A stretch of 64,000 nucleotides of DNA from Pedobacter zeaxanthinifaciens (GCF_003313335.1 NZ_QMHP01000002.1:310001-374000), one strand, 5' to 3'; shown: positions 18,201 to 26,978, counted from the stretch's first letter. Numbers and translations are program-made. The notes: a model not told the origin generated them from the sequence alone.

Positions 18201-20207
18201 GCCTAATGAAGGCGCTGTGATATAGGTATTTCCAGTAGTACAACCGTTTACTAGATACGTTAAGAGCTGATTGCTATTATCTAACTCTTGCGGGTTGCCA
18301 AAATCAATTTCTGTGGCTTGATGTGCGCCATGCCCTAAGAAAGAAAGTAGAGCAGCGCCTTTGTTAATCTCTCCTATAATCTGCTGTTTTTGGTTAGCGC
18401 TTACAGGTAGCGTTACATTTTTACTGAAATTCACTGTATCTGCGCCAAAAGGCTCCTCTTTAGCCATATTAAACATGTTAGTTTGGTAGCCTGCCCATGA
18501 TAAATTTTCTGAGAGATTGTTTCCTCCACTAACATGTATGAATTTTTTACGCCAGATTTCGTTAGGATATTGTTCGTAACGTTTCAGTTTATCTAGGTAA
18601 ATTTCTACTTCTTGATTTGTTTTGGCGCCAACACGTCCCGTAGCAATTGCCGGAGCTAAACTGGTATTGTTTATTCTGGCAGTTAGCAAATCATCCGAAG
18701 GAGGCGAGCCAAACGTCGGAACTAAATCGTCGTTAATGCCGCCAGTTCCTCTAATCAAACTATTTTCCATGCCTTTGCCCAACAGTAAAAGGTATTGAGG
18801 CTTTGTAGCGGCAAACTGCAGCAAATATTTAGCAAAGTTTTTTATCGCCAGTGGATGATGAATACCATAATAGAATTGGTCATAAAGCTGCTCTGTAGTA
18901 ATTAAATACGATTTGTAACTACCTTGGTTTCGGTATGCCGCGTAATTTTGTGCACTATTTAAAAGAGATTTATGGGTAATGATTAAAAAGTTTTTATCAA
19001 ACGTGCTTGGCGAAAAATTGATCATCTCTACCTTAGTCAAGGCAGGGGTTTCAAAGCTGTTACCATCGTAGAGAAAAAGATTTCTATTTTCTGTGTTAGC
19101 AGATAGTACAAAATCTGCAGTACTTCCGGCAACTTCACCTGTTATGCGCTGGTTGGAGGTCATATCCCATATCATTGGTTGCGCTTTATTGTTGTTGGAG
19201 AAGCTTAAAAGCCTGTTCTGCGCACTTCCATTTATACTAAAATTGAGATTGCTACTTCCTGATAAATTTAAAGTACGAGGGTAGGTTATTTTTGCATAAG
19301 CAACAGCTTGATAGTCTGTTTGTGCGCCAATATCATTAACGGCTTCATAAATTACCTGTGTATTTTGACTTAGTTCATTTGCCCCGATTAGAAAGCTGGT
19401 TTTAGCAAAACCATAACCTTTAAATAAAGTGTCTTTTTTGATGAAATTATTGGCGCCATTGCCAATGCTGATACGCAAATGGTGGTTATTACCTTGAGGA
19501 TTTGTAGATTGTGCATCAGATCTTCCTGCCACATAGGTTTCAAACTTGATGGTTGGTGCACCTGTGCCAGTGAAGAGATTTGGAGTAGGGAGCGTTCGCA
19601 CTTGTTGCCCCCAAGTGTAGGTATTGCCCATAAACCCTTCAGCCTCCTGATAGTCGGATAGGCTCATGTGGGCTATAATGTATCGACCTTGATAAAATGC
19701 TTCTGGATAAATGCCTAAACTCTCTTGTAAAATGTAATTTTCGGCTGTTAAACCAGTTTTAGGCGCTTGAAAAGTTTGTACCCTTTTGCCAGGTGTTGAT
19801 GCTGTGAAAGTGAGAAAGTAAGCTGCGGTATCTGTAAATAAACTGTAGTAACTATGCGGCTGGGCAGTTGTTGAAACATAAAGGTCTTTATCCAAACTCC
19901 CGTCGTTAGGTTCACCGTAAAAGTCAATAAAATCACTACTGTCGAAGCGATTATCAGCCTCGCCTTGGATATATATTGCTACTTCTTTTCCATTTTTAAA
20001 CAGTTGGAAGTTTTTTGGATTGATGGTACCTAATGAGGGTATTTGCTGATTTAAAGCAGCGTAATTTAATCGATAAATGCCTTTTTGAGCTACCTTAATT
20101 TTAAAGTATTGCTGACTTGGATTTATCCAATCATTTCCATAAGGTGTTTGGGCAAAAACACCTAAAAAACAACAAGTGATAACAACAGATAAGAATATGC
20201 GCAACAT
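15282..20207 (-). CDS. porU2: PorU2-like C25-family type IX secretion sortase candidate
   Basis: About 1641 residues. A signal peptide (MLRIFLSVVITCCFLGVFA) leads into beta-rich N-terminal domains, then a gingipain-type C25 caspase fold with His626 in LGHGAH and Cys656 in VNGCTTGN, the expected catalytic pair. Long Ig-like domains follow, then a C-terminal FlgD-like/type IX sorting region (YPYPNPF, then WDGTDMYGDRLANGVYFYKV), ending KIYLMR. PorU removes C-terminal signals from type IX cargo and attaches cargo to anionic LPS; PorU2 is the long paralogue common in Sphingobacteria and Cytophagia. I prefer the ATG at 20207: the upstream ATG at 20219 sits inside a perfect TAnnTTTG box. The gene is coupled to asnB. 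Confidence 0.85.
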   Translation of the reverse strand: MLRIFLSVVITCCFLGVFAQTPYGNDWINPSQQYFKIKVAQKGIYRLNYAALNQQIPSLGTINPKNFQLFKNGKEVAIYIQGEADNRFDSSDFIDFYGEPNDGSLDKDLYVSTTAQPHSYYSLFTDTAAYFLTFTASTPGKRVQTFQAPKTGLTAENYILQESLGIYPEAFYQGRYIIAHMSLSDYQEAEGFMGNTYTWGQQVRTLPTPNLFTGTGAPTIKFETYVAGRSDAQSTNPQGNNHHLRISIGNGANNFIKKDTLFKGYGFAKTSFLIGANELSQNTQVIYEAVNDIGAQTDYQAVAYAKITYPRTLNLSGSSNLNFSINGSAQNRLLSFSNNNKAQPMIWDMTSNQRITGEVAGSTADFVLSANTENRNLFLYDGNSFETPALTKVEMINFSPSTFDKNFLIITHKSLLNSAQNYAAYRNQGSYKSYLITTEQLYDQFYYGIHHPLAIKNFAKYLLQFAATKPQYLLLLGKGMENSLIRGTGGINDDLVPTFGSPPSDDLLTARINNTSLAPAIATGRVGAKTNQEVEIYLDKLKRYEQYPNEIWRKKFIHVSGGNNLSENLSWAGYQTNMFNMAKEEPFGADTVNFSKNVTLPVSANQKQQIIGEINKGAALLSFLGHGAHQATEIDFGNPQELDNSNQLLTYLVNGCTTGNTYITAPSLGEKHIFYPSKGAIGWIGTSSEGVASYLSNFSSIFYQKAFTTNFGVSIAEALRLAKGQYQNVNDLINVMHTTQYTFQGDPAVKFYTPAKPDFAITSQDLFIFPSNTTALSSSFSIGVIVKNIAKAVNQPLKVAITRTLPNNTLVTLPTQTFTKPVYNTDTLYFQVQNNDISSAGVNRFTVTLDPENQIDELAKTNNTATFEYFFASNGVNIIYPKQYAIVPKLDVELVAQSNDLLIKDASYIFEIDTVKTFNSAWLKTTNVTAGFMPKWKPTLLTKDNQVYYWRVRLNVDMDKGGAWRESSFTYVQNSPDGWNQSHYQQYQNGTFTSLEFNNTSKLLEFAKTAFYTVIQTRGDEGPLTEERRYRANPGGALGFNGDNFTGFTILSLNPSTMISFKYPSQFNFLNNDGLGQPDYYSGQFYFNTNIPAEVDSLISYINKVPNGYYVIGYNGYGINLSALPQAAKDAFLKVGVVNIGNIPAGEPYMFWGEKGMAPGQAIERTSDLGSSQPARQQVIRFDKSYPYPLTSGSYVTEKAGPSTKWYSASYDVAKSTNDQTSFDLIGYRTDGSMQILQTGLSSNTVDLSTYDAKTYPQMAIKANFADEIDRTPPQLLKWRFIYDEVPEASINPELKYSFYKDKIQEGDSVKWDIGFQNLSKYKSDSVHVFYTLTKPDRSTVNIKVGKIEELAAGANATFSFKVPTLGLVGSNMLKLDFKPINNNDSYSFNNFIQQNFSVIKDNKEPIVDVAFDGKHIMNGEIVAPQPNIMINLSDENSYILLKDTTVMNIYLKSETGNYKRVAFSSGLLNFTPASSNNNNKASVAYKPAKLEDGIYTLMVEAKDASGNINASNNYTIDFEVINESAITHFYPYPNPFTTKMKFVFTLTGDKVPDKIKVQIMTISGKIVREIFKEELGNIKIGNNISDFTWDGTDMYGDRLANGVYFYKVIVENNDKSEIKHRKTSTDSFFKQNTGKIYLMR

Positions 20208-20212
20208 AAGCT

Positions 20213-20220
20213 CAAACATA
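20213..20220 (-). promoter_or_regulatory. Minus-7 box of the porU2-asnB operon
   Basis: TATGTTTG on the minus strand matches TAnnTTTG and contains the alternative upstream ATG (20219). If used, transcription would begin only a few bases before the ATG at 20207, so the mRNA would be nearly leaderless. No minus-33 TTG at normal spacing was found. Confidence 0.45.
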
Positions 20221-20291
20221 CAAATAATTCCAATTATATTGTTGTGTTACAATTCACTATAGTCGATATATTTTTCTACTTTTAAGTCCTT

Positions 20292-21464
20292 ATGGCGATA
20301 GATCAGAAGAAAACTGTTTTATTTCTTCCAGCGTGGTATCCAAACCGGACTCACTTGTCCGTTGGCTCTTTTGTTAGAAGCCATGCCGAGGCTATCAATA
20401 CAAAATTAAAGGTAGATGTGTTGCTTGTTTTTGGTGACGAAAGTTTAGAAAAGCTTTTCGATTTTCAACAAACAAACGTGAATGGGATCGATACCTATAT
20501 CCAATACTTTAAAAAGCCAAAATCTACTGGAGCTATTGCACAATTTGTGAAGGCATCATTGTATGTTATTGGTCAGTTTTATGGGTATTTTCTTTATCGT
20601 AAGCAGCAGCCTAAGCCGGCATTTTTCCATGTACACGTACTAACTCGAGCCGCAATTTTGCCGTTGGTGTTAAATTTTTTTAGCAAAACAACATATTATA
20701 TCACCGAGCATTGGTCTAGATATTTACCAGCAGATAATAGCTATCAAGGTTGGTTGAGGAAACTCGTTACTAAGCAAGTGGTAAAGAAAGCAAGCGGAAT
20801 AACTGCAGTTTCCGAGAATTTAAAGCTAAATATGCTGAGACATGGTTTAGCACATCCTAATTTTAAAGTGATATCAAATGTTACTAAGCCGATTTTTTTT
20901 AATGGTTATAGATCCAAGGAAAGTTTGCCGATACAATTTGTTCATGTTTCAAACTTTGCAGCTTGTAAAAATGTGAAAGGCATTTTGGAAGCCGTGCAGT
21001 TGTTAAACAGTAAAGGATGCTCTTTTTCCTTAAAAATGGTAGGTAGTGGAGAAGAATACGAAGCAGCGAAAATAATTACGGAGCAACTGGGGCTTACAAA
21101 CGTCACTTTTACCGGATTTATTTATGGAACTGCTGTTGTTGAGGCAATGACCAATGCAAGCGCAATCATTCTATTTAGCGACTACGAAAATCAACCAGTG
21201 GTAATTACCGAGGCACTTAGCTTGGGCGTTCCGGTTATTGCCACCAGCGTTGGTGGTATTCCGGAAATGATTAACCAAAGCAACGGTATTTTGATAGCGG
21301 CAAATGATGTTGAGGCTTTAGCCGCCGCTATGTTAGCTGTGGCTTCAGGTGAAATTAAATTTGATAGCGAAGTGATAAAAGCCGATGCTTTACAAAAGTT
21401 TCATCCTTCGGTGGTGGCAAATCAATTTTTAGATTTTTACCGACTAGGAGGAGCGGAGATTTAA
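20292..21464 (+). CDS. Glycosyltransferase family 4
   Basis: This 390-residue enzyme has the GT-B layout of GT4: an N-terminal domain opening with FLPAWYPNRTHLSVGSF and a C-terminal nucleotide-sugar domain with VGSGEEYEAA, then the EX7E-type region ENQPVVITEALSLGVPVIAT (about residues 297-316). GT4 enzymes retain configuration and act on lipid- or glycan-linked acceptors at the cytoplasmic face. It diverges from porU2 with a spacer of about 70 bp and ends in a bidirectional terminator. The sugar is unknown. Its neighbours suggest a surface glycan, possibly the one used by PorU2. Confidence 0.9.
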   Translation: MAIDQKKTVLFLPAWYPNRTHLSVGSFVRSHAEAINTKLKVDVLLVFGDESLEKLFDFQQTNVNGIDTYIQYFKKPKSTGAIAQFVKASLYVIGQFYGYFLYRKQQPKPAFFHVHVLTRAAILPLVLNFFSKTTYYITEHWSRYLPADNSYQGWLRKLVTKQVVKKASGITAVSENLKLNMLRHGLAHPNFKVISNVTKPIFFNGYRSKESLPIQFVHVSNFAACKNVKGILEAVQLLNSKGCSFSLKMVGSGEEYEAAKIITEQLGLTNVTFTGFIYGTAVVEAMTNASAIILFSDYENQPVVITEALSLGVPVIATSVGGIPEMINQSNGILIAANDVEALAAAMLAVASGEIKFDSEVIKADALQKFHPSVVANQFLDFYRLGGAEI

Positions 21465-21502
21465 AACAAAACAAGCCCCGATTTCTCGAGGCTTGTTTTG
21501 TT
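21465..21502. terminator. Bidirectional terminator between the GT4 gene and purL
   Basis: A 13-bp perfect stem (AACAAAACAAGCC with GGCTTGTTTTGTT) separated by 12 nt, followed by T-rich sequence on both strands, lies between the convergent gene ends; its right edge touches the purL stop codon. Confidence 0.88.
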
Positions 21503-24500
21503 ATTTTTGGTGTTTTTCAATCCATTTTCTAGCATTTACAAAAGCTTCCATCCAAGGTGAAACTTCATCTTTTCTTCCTGCTGGATAGTTTGCCCAATGC
21601 CATTGGAATAGCGAGCGTTCAATGTGTGGCATCATCACTAAATGTCTACCTGTTTCATCACAAAGCATTGCCGTGTTGAAGCCAGAACCATTTGGATTAG
21701 CAGGGTATTGCTCATAGCCATATTTAGCTACCACGTTGTAGCTGGTTTCTTCGTAAGGAAATTGGAATTTGCCTTCGCCATGCGACACCCACACGCCTAA
21801 CGTACTGCCGGCTAAAGTGGATAACATCACCGAATTATTTTCTTGAATCTTTAACGATGTAAAAATACTTTCGTGTTTATGGCTATCGTTATGCAACATT
21901 TTAGGCTTTGCTTCATGGTTTTTGTTGATTAAACCAAGTTCAACGAAAAGTTGGCAGCCATTGCAAATACCTACAGATAAGGTATCTTCTCTGTTGAAGA
22001 AATTCTCCAATGCAACATGAGCTTTCTCGTTATACAAGAATGCACCTGCCCAACCTTTTGCCGATCCTAAAACATCAGAATTAGAGAAACCACCAACGGC
22101 ACCAATGAATTGGATATCTTCTAAAGTTTCTCTGCCCGAAATCAAATCCGTCATGTGAACATCTTTCACATCAAAACCTGCTAAATACATCGCGTTAGCT
22201 ACTTCACGCTCAGAGTTACTTCCTTTTTCACGTAAAATCGCTGCTTTTGGACGAGGTTTGCTCTCATCAATAACTGGCTTTTTACCATCAAATTGAGTAG
22301 GGAAGTTGAATTTTAACGGTTGATTTTTATAATTATCGAAACGTTCTTTTGCTTTTACTTCACCGCTTTGTTTCCTATCTAATAGGTAAGAGGTTTTGTA
22401 CCACACATCACGCAGATGATTGATATCAAAAGCGTAATTAGCTCCGTTGTTAGTTACGTTCAATGTAGCAGTGCTATTTACAGAACCTATTTTTTGAAAT
22501 GCAACAGCTTGCTCATTTAAAATAGCTTCCACGCTTTCATCCGCTTGGAAAACTAGTGCAATATTTTCTGCAAATAATACTTTCAAAACGTCAGTTTCGC
22601 CTAAGCCAGATAAATCAATATCTGCACCTAAATTTTGATCTGCAAAGCATAATTCTAAAAGCGTTGTAATTAAACCACCGCTGCCAATATCGTGTCCAGC
22701 TTTAATTTTTCCAGCTTTAATTAATTCTTGCACAGCATTAAAAGCAGCGCTGAATTTAGCAGCATCTTTTATATCGGGAGTTTCGTTGCCAATTTTGTTT
22801 AAAACTTGAGCAAAGGACGAACCACCTAATTTGTAAGTGTCATCACTCAAATTGATGTAGTAAATGTTTCCGCCATCTTTTTGTAAAACTGGCTCTACCA
22901 CCTGAGTAATGTCGCTACAGTTACCAGCGGCTGAAATAATTACAGTTCCAGGCGCAATTACATCACCATCTTTGTATTTCTGCTTCATCGAAAGCGAATC
23001 TTTACCCGTTGGGATATTGATTCCTAATTCGATAGCAAAGTTTGAACACGCTTGAACGGCTTCGTATAAACGGGCATCTTCACCTTCGTTTTTACAAGCC
23101 CACATCCAGTTGGCAGAAAGAGAAACACTTTTCAATCCGTCTTTTAACGGAGCCCAAACAATATTCGATAAAGATTCTGCAATAGCAACCCTACTTCCGG
23201 CACCAGCATCAATCAAAGCAGAAACTGGGGCATGGCCCACCGAAGTAGCAATACCTTCTTTACCTTGGAAATCAAGTGCCATTACGCCGACGTTGTTCAA
23301 CGGTAATTGCAAAGGGCCTGCACATTGTTGTTTTGCCACACGACCACCAACACATCTATCAACTTTGTTTGTTAACCAATCTTTACAGGCTACTGCCTCT
23401 AGTTGAAGCACCTGTTCTAAATACTCGTCTATTTTGTTTTGATCGTAAGTAACAGCTTCATAATTACGGTTAACGGTTTTGTCTTCCATAATCATTTTTG
23501 GCGAGCTGCCGAACATGTCGCTCAATGCCAAATCCATTGGTTTGGCGCCCGTAGTTGCCGATTCGAACGTAAAACGATGATCGCCAGTAACCTTTCCCAC
23601 CGTGTACATTGGAGAGCGCTCTCGGTCAGCAATTTTTTGCAAAGTCTTCAAATGCTCGTCGCCAATAACTAAGCCCATGCGCTCCTGAGACTCGTTTCCA
23701 ATAATTTCTTTGGCAGATAGGGTAGGATCGCCAACTGGTAGTTTATCCAAATCGATCTTGCCGCCCGTAGCTTCTACCAACTCAGAAAGGCAGTTTAAGT
23801 GACCACCAGCACCATGATCATGGATAGATACAATTGGGTTATTATCGCTCTCCACCATAGCACGAACTGCATTTGCAGCACGTTTTTGCATCTCTGGATT
23901 GGAACGTTGAATTGCGTTTAGCTCAATTCCAGAACCATGTTGGCCAGTGTCCGCTGAAGAAACAGCAGCACCACCCATTCCAATTCTATAGTTTTCGCCG
24001 CCTAAAACCACAATATTATCGCCGGTTTTTGGCTCCTGTTTTTTAGCTTGCTCCAATTTGCCATAGCCTATACCACCAGCAAGCATAATCACTTTGTCAA
24101 AACCTAATTTTCTCGGTGTCACACTTAGCTTGTCGAGGTGTTCGTCGTGTTCAAAAGTTAGCACTGAACCAGTGATTAGGGGTTGACCAAACTTGTTTCC
24201 AAAGTCAGAAGCTCCATTTGAAGCTTTGATTAAAATATCCATTGGCGTTTGGTACAACCATTTGCGTTCTTCCACGCCTTTTTCCCAAGGACGATTTTCC
24301 TCCAAACGGGAAAGCGCAGTCATATAAACTGCTGTTCCTGCTAAAGGTAATGAACCTTGTCCACCCGCTAGGCGGTCTCTAATTTCGCCCCCAGAACCTG
24401 TTGCTGCACCATTAAAAGGCTCAACCGTAGTTGGGAAGTTATGTGTTTCTGCTTTTAGGGAAATTACTGAATCAAAATCTTTGGTTTCGTAAAACGATGG

Positions 24501-25187
24501 TTCATCTGGTTTTGAAGGTGCAAATTGCTGCACTTTTGGCCCCTTTACGAAAGCAACATTATCTTTATAGGCAGAAACGATATCATTCGGATGTGTTTCT
24601 GAGGTTTTCTTAATTAATTTAAAGAGCGAAGTTGGCTGCTCAACACCATCTATCACAAATTTGCCGTTGAAAATTTTATGGCGGCAATGCTCAGAGTTCA
24701 CTTGTGAAAATCCAAAAACCTCTGAATCAGTAAGTGGTCGGCCTAATTTTTTTGATAAGCCTTCTAAATAATCAACTTCTTCGTCGCTAAGCGATAAACC
24801 TTCTTGCTTATTGTAAGCGGCAATGTCGGTGATATCTAAAATTGACTCCGGTTTAATGTTGATAGTGAAAATATCTTGCCCCAAGCCACTATACTTTTGA
24901 GAAAGCATGGGATCAAATGCAGTGAATCCCTCATCAACCTTTTTAAATTCCTCAATTCTGATGATGCCATCAAGCGTCATGTTTTGTGTAATTTCCACGG
25001 CGTTAGTACTCCAAGGAGTAATCATCGCAGCTCGTGGACCAACAAAAAAACCAGTTAAAGAACTTTCGGGGCTCAATGTCGCTCCGCCGAAAAGCCACTC
25101 TAATTTTTCTGTATCAGTTGGGGATAAAGTTTGATTGGTTTGTAAAACAAAAACCTCGTCAGATTGGCCTAAAAAGAAATGAATCAT
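21501..25187 (-). CDS. purL: Phosphoribosylformylglycinamidine synthase (single-chain)
   Basis: This 1228-residue large-form enzyme converts FGAR, glutamine and ATP into FGAM. It joins the linker and two PurM-like synthase halves (with HDHGAGGHLNCLSELVEATGG and AGHDIGSGGLITTLLELCF) to a C-terminal glutaminase domain carrying the nucleophile in GICNGCQLF, a His in WVSHGEGKF and the VGGFSNSDVLGSAKGWAG loop. The two-gene PurL/PurQ arrangement is therefore not needed. I chose the ATG at 25187 (MIHFFLG): the in-frame TTG at 25208 lies inside the minus-7 box. It stands alone, convergent with the GT4 gene. Confidence 0.97.
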   Translation of the reverse strand: MIHFFLGQSDEVFVLQTNQTLSPTDTEKLEWLFGGATLSPESSLTGFFVGPRAAMITPWSTNAVEITQNMTLDGIIRIEEFKKVDEGFTAFDPMLSQKYSGLGQDIFTINIKPESILDITDIAAYNKQEGLSLSDEEVDYLEGLSKKLGRPLTDSEVFGFSQVNSEHCRHKIFNGKFVIDGVEQPTSLFKLIKKTSETHPNDIVSAYKDNVAFVKGPKVQQFAPSKPDEPSFYETKDFDSVISLKAETHNFPTTVEPFNGAATGSGGEIRDRLAGGQGSLPLAGTAVYMTALSRLEENRPWEKGVEERKWLYQTPMDILIKASNGASDFGNKFGQPLITGSVLTFEHDEHLDKLSVTPRKLGFDKVIMLAGGIGYGKLEQAKKQEPKTGDNIVVLGGENYRIGMGGAAVSSADTGQHGSGIELNAIQRSNPEMQKRAANAVRAMVESDNNPIVSIHDHGAGGHLNCLSELVEATGGKIDLDKLPVGDPTLSAKEIIGNESQERMGLVIGDEHLKTLQKIADRERSPMYTVGKVTGDHRFTFESATTGAKPMDLALSDMFGSSPKMIMEDKTVNRNYEAVTYDQNKIDEYLEQVLQLEAVACKDWLTNKVDRCVGGRVAKQQCAGPLQLPLNNVGVMALDFQGKEGIATSVGHAPVSALIDAGAGSRVAIAESLSNIVWAPLKDGLKSVSLSANWMWACKNEGEDARLYEAVQACSNFAIELGINIPTGKDSLSMKQKYKDGDVIAPGTVIISAAGNCSDITQVVEPVLQKDGGNIYYINLSDDTYKLGGSSFAQVLNKIGNETPDIKDAAKFSAAFNAVQELIKAGKIKAGHDIGSGGLITTLLELCFADQNLGADIDLSGLGETDVLKVLFAENIALVFQADESVEAILNEQAVAFQKIGSVNSTATLNVTNNGANYAFDINHLRDVWYKTSYLLDRKQSGEVKAKERFDNYKNQPLKFNFPTQFDGKKPVIDESKPRPKAAILREKGSNSEREVANAMYLAGFDVKDVHMTDLISGRETLEDIQFIGAVGGFSNSDVLGSAKGWAGAFLYNEKAHVALENFFNREDTLSVGICNGCQLFVELGLINKNHEAKPKMLHNDSHKHESIFTSLKIQENNSVMLSTLAGSTLGVWVSHGEGKFQFPYEETSYNVVAKYGYEQYPANPNGSGFNTAMLCDETGRHLVMMPHIERSLFQWHWANYPAGRKDEVSPWMEAFVNARKWIEKHQK

Positions 25188-25205
25188 GCTTATTTTTTGA
25201 AGATG

Positions 25206-25237
25206 CAAATTTAGGTTTTTTTAGCCGAAAAAGGCAA
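25206..25237 (-). promoter_or_regulatory. Promoter of purL
   Basis: On the minus strand a TTG (25237-25235), a 21-bp spacer and TAAATTTG (25213-25206) match the minus-33/minus-7 arrangement of the Bacteroidota primary sigma factor, with the ATG 18 nt past the box. No PurR-type operator or purine riboswitch is apparent. Confidence 0.6.
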
Positions 25238-25362
25238 TGGTTTTTGGCTTTATTTGTTGTGTTTTTGGGATGTTGAAAATTGGAAAGTTGTAATGTTGGG
25301 AAGTTGATCGATATTTGGGCATCTTAATCGTACTTCGTCAATCTAAAGTTATAAATTCAAGG

Positions 25363-25746
25363 ATGTTCAATCGTATCCATCATACTGCCATTATTTGCTC
25401 CAATTACGAGCTTTCAAAAGAATTTTATGTAAACACGCTAGGCTTAAAAGTAGTAGCAGAAGTTTTTAGGGAGGAAAGAAAATCGTGGAAATTGGATTTG
25501 GCAGTAAATGACCTTTACCAAATTGAATTGTTCTCTTTTGAAAATCCACCGGAAAGGCCATCTAGGCCTGAGGCTTGCGGCTTGCGTCATTTAGCTTTTG
25601 AGGTTGATGATGTTGAAAAAGTAGCTCAGGTTTTAAATGAAAGAGGGGTTGTGACTGAACCGATTAGGATTGACGAGTTTACGGGTAAGCAGTTCACTTT
25701 TTTTGCAGATCCAGACGGATTGCCTTTAGAAATTTATGGGCGTTAA
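25363..25746 (+). CDS. VOC-family protein (YaeR-like)
   Basis: This 127-residue protein has the vicinal-oxygen-chelate fold of glyoxalase I and related enzymes: IHHTAIICSNYELSKEFY at the start, an acidic residue in IELFSFENPPE, a central HLAFEVDDVE and the closing PDGLPLEIYG, which supply the usual metal ligands. The nearest familiar subgroup is the small YaeR/GloA2-like set, whose substrate is not settled. The ATG at 25363 begins the conserved MFNRIHHTA; a frame extension upstream adds unrelated residues. It may form a short unit with the TrmN-like gene about 80 bp downstream. Confidence 0.85.
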   Translation: MFNRIHHTAIICSNYELSKEFYVNTLGLKVVAEVFREERKSWKLDLAVNDLYQIELFSFENPPERPSRPEACGLRHLAFEVDDVEKVAQVLNERGVVTEPIRIDEFTGKQFTFFADPDGLPLEIYGR

Positions 25747-25824
25747 TAGGTTTATTTTGCAAGATCTTTGTGTTCTTTGCGCCTTTCCCGAATAATCGGA
25801 ACAAGTTGTGGTTAAATTAACAGT

Positions 25825-26529
25825 ATGAAAAACATCTTCCGTTTTAAGCAATTTGAGGTAAATCAAAGTGGCTGTGCCATGAAAATTAACACAGACGGAG
25901 TGTTATTAGGCGCTATTGCAGGTCATCAAAATCCTGTACGCATTTTGGATATTGGTACGGGTACTGGTGTAATTGCGTTAATGTTAGCGCAACGCTTTTC
26001 AAAGGCCAAGGTGCACGCCGTTGAAATTGATGAACAAGCATCGGCAACCGCGAGAGATAACTTTCGGAATTCAGTTTTTAGTGAACGATTGACTAATAAT
26101 AATGTGCCAATTGAACAATATCAGCACGCCGAAAAATTCGATTTAATCGTAACCAATCCCCCGTTTTTTGTGAACGATTATAAAAATGCTGAACCGAAAA
26201 AGGAAATCGCCAGGCATGCTAGTAGGACTTTTTTTGATGATTTGCTGGCTAAGGTTAATGAGTTGTTGAGTGAAGCGGGTTGTTTTTGGTTTGTATTGCC
26301 TATTAAGCAAGCGGAGTATGTAGTTGCCAGAGGAGAAGAGCTAGGCTTATTTCCGCAACAAGTTGTTAAGCTTCGTTCTGATAATACCAAGTCTGAATTT
26401 AGAAGGATTGTTTGTTTGTGTAAGCATAAAGCTGATTTACAGGAAGCGGATTTTGTTATTTACGAAGGCGAGAAAGTGTATACAAAGGCTTATCGGGAGT
26501 TGTTAAAGGATTTCTTTTTAGCTTATTAA
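25825..26529 (+). CDS. tRNA1(Val) adenine-37 N6-methyltransferase-like (TrmN/YfiC)
   Basis: This 234-residue class I SAM-dependent methyltransferase opens with IFRFKQFEVNQ and AMKINTDGVLLGA, has the SAM-binding GTGTGVIAL loop (about residues 48-56), and the NPPF motif near residue 111 that marks enzymes methylating an exocyclic amine of adenine. This combination is typical of TrmN (YfiC), which modifies A37 of tRNA1(Val) in E. coli. Length is close to the E. coli protein. It ends just before a field of dispersed repeats. An RlmF- or HemK-like role is less likely because of the N-terminal KINTDGVLL segment. Confidence 0.87.
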   Translation: MKNIFRFKQFEVNQSGCAMKINTDGVLLGAIAGHQNPVRILDIGTGTGVIALMLAQRFSKAKVHAVEIDEQASATARDNFRNSVFSERLTNNNVPIEQYQHAEKFDLIVTNPPFFVNDYKNAEPKKEIARHASRTFFDDLLAKVNELLSEAGCFWFVLPIKQAEYVVARGEELGLFPQQVVKLRSDNTKSEFRRIVCLCKHKADLQEADFVIYEGEKVYTKAYRELLKDFFLAY

Positions 26530-26564
26530 GGCCCTTTTTGCCTTTGGTATCTTCTTCGGTATTT

Positions 26565-26880
26565 GAAGTAGATCCCTCGAAACTCGGGATGACAAGGTGC
26601 TTTTTTATGAGCGTTTTATCGTCATTGCGAGGCACGAAGCAATCTTAAGGCTAAAGAGATTGCTTCGTGCCTCGCAATGACGTAGTGTGATTAGCACAGT
26701 TTATAGCGCTGCCTTTGTTAATTAAACGGGATTGCAGCGGCATCCTACTAGGTATTAGAAATAGATCCCTCGAAACTCGGGATGACAAGGTGCTTAGTAT
26801 GAGCGTTTTATCGTAATTCGGGATGATAAGGTGTTTATTAAGAGCGTTTTATCGTCATTGCGAGGCACGAAGCAATCTTA
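26565..26880. repeat. Cluster of REP-like dispersed repeats
   Basis: This gene-free stretch is built of repeated pieces. A string of about 33 bp (TAGATCCCTCGAAACTCGGG then ATGACAAGGTGCTT) occurs at 26570 and 26763. A unit of about 41 bp beginning CGGGATGA and running through GAGCGTTTTATCGT occurs three times, at 26585, 26778 and 26819. A third sequence (CGTCATTGCGAGGCACGAAG then CAATCT) occurs at 26620 and 26853 and in inverse orientation at 26657. Such strings are widespread intergenic repeats in this phylum. Confidence 0.8.
26620..26682. repeat. Perfect 26-bp REP-like hairpin
   Basis: Positions 26620-26645 and 26657-26682 are perfect reverse complements over 26 bp with an 11-nt loop. A third, direct copy at 26853-26880 has no partner. 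No T-run follows, so it is not a classic intrinsic terminator, though it would fold strongly in RNA between trmN and the next gene. Confidence 0.85.
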
Positions 26881-26978
26881 AAGGCATCTAATAATAAAGC
26901 TTTGTTTCACACTTGGAAAGTTTTCAAGAGAAGAGGTATAGTGGAAAGCCCGGCTGGTTTTACCTAGCTGCATTGAAA

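Noticed and set aside
25034..25276. Plus-strand open frame opposite the purL start
   Set aside because: Shadow of purL; no start signal or protein features.
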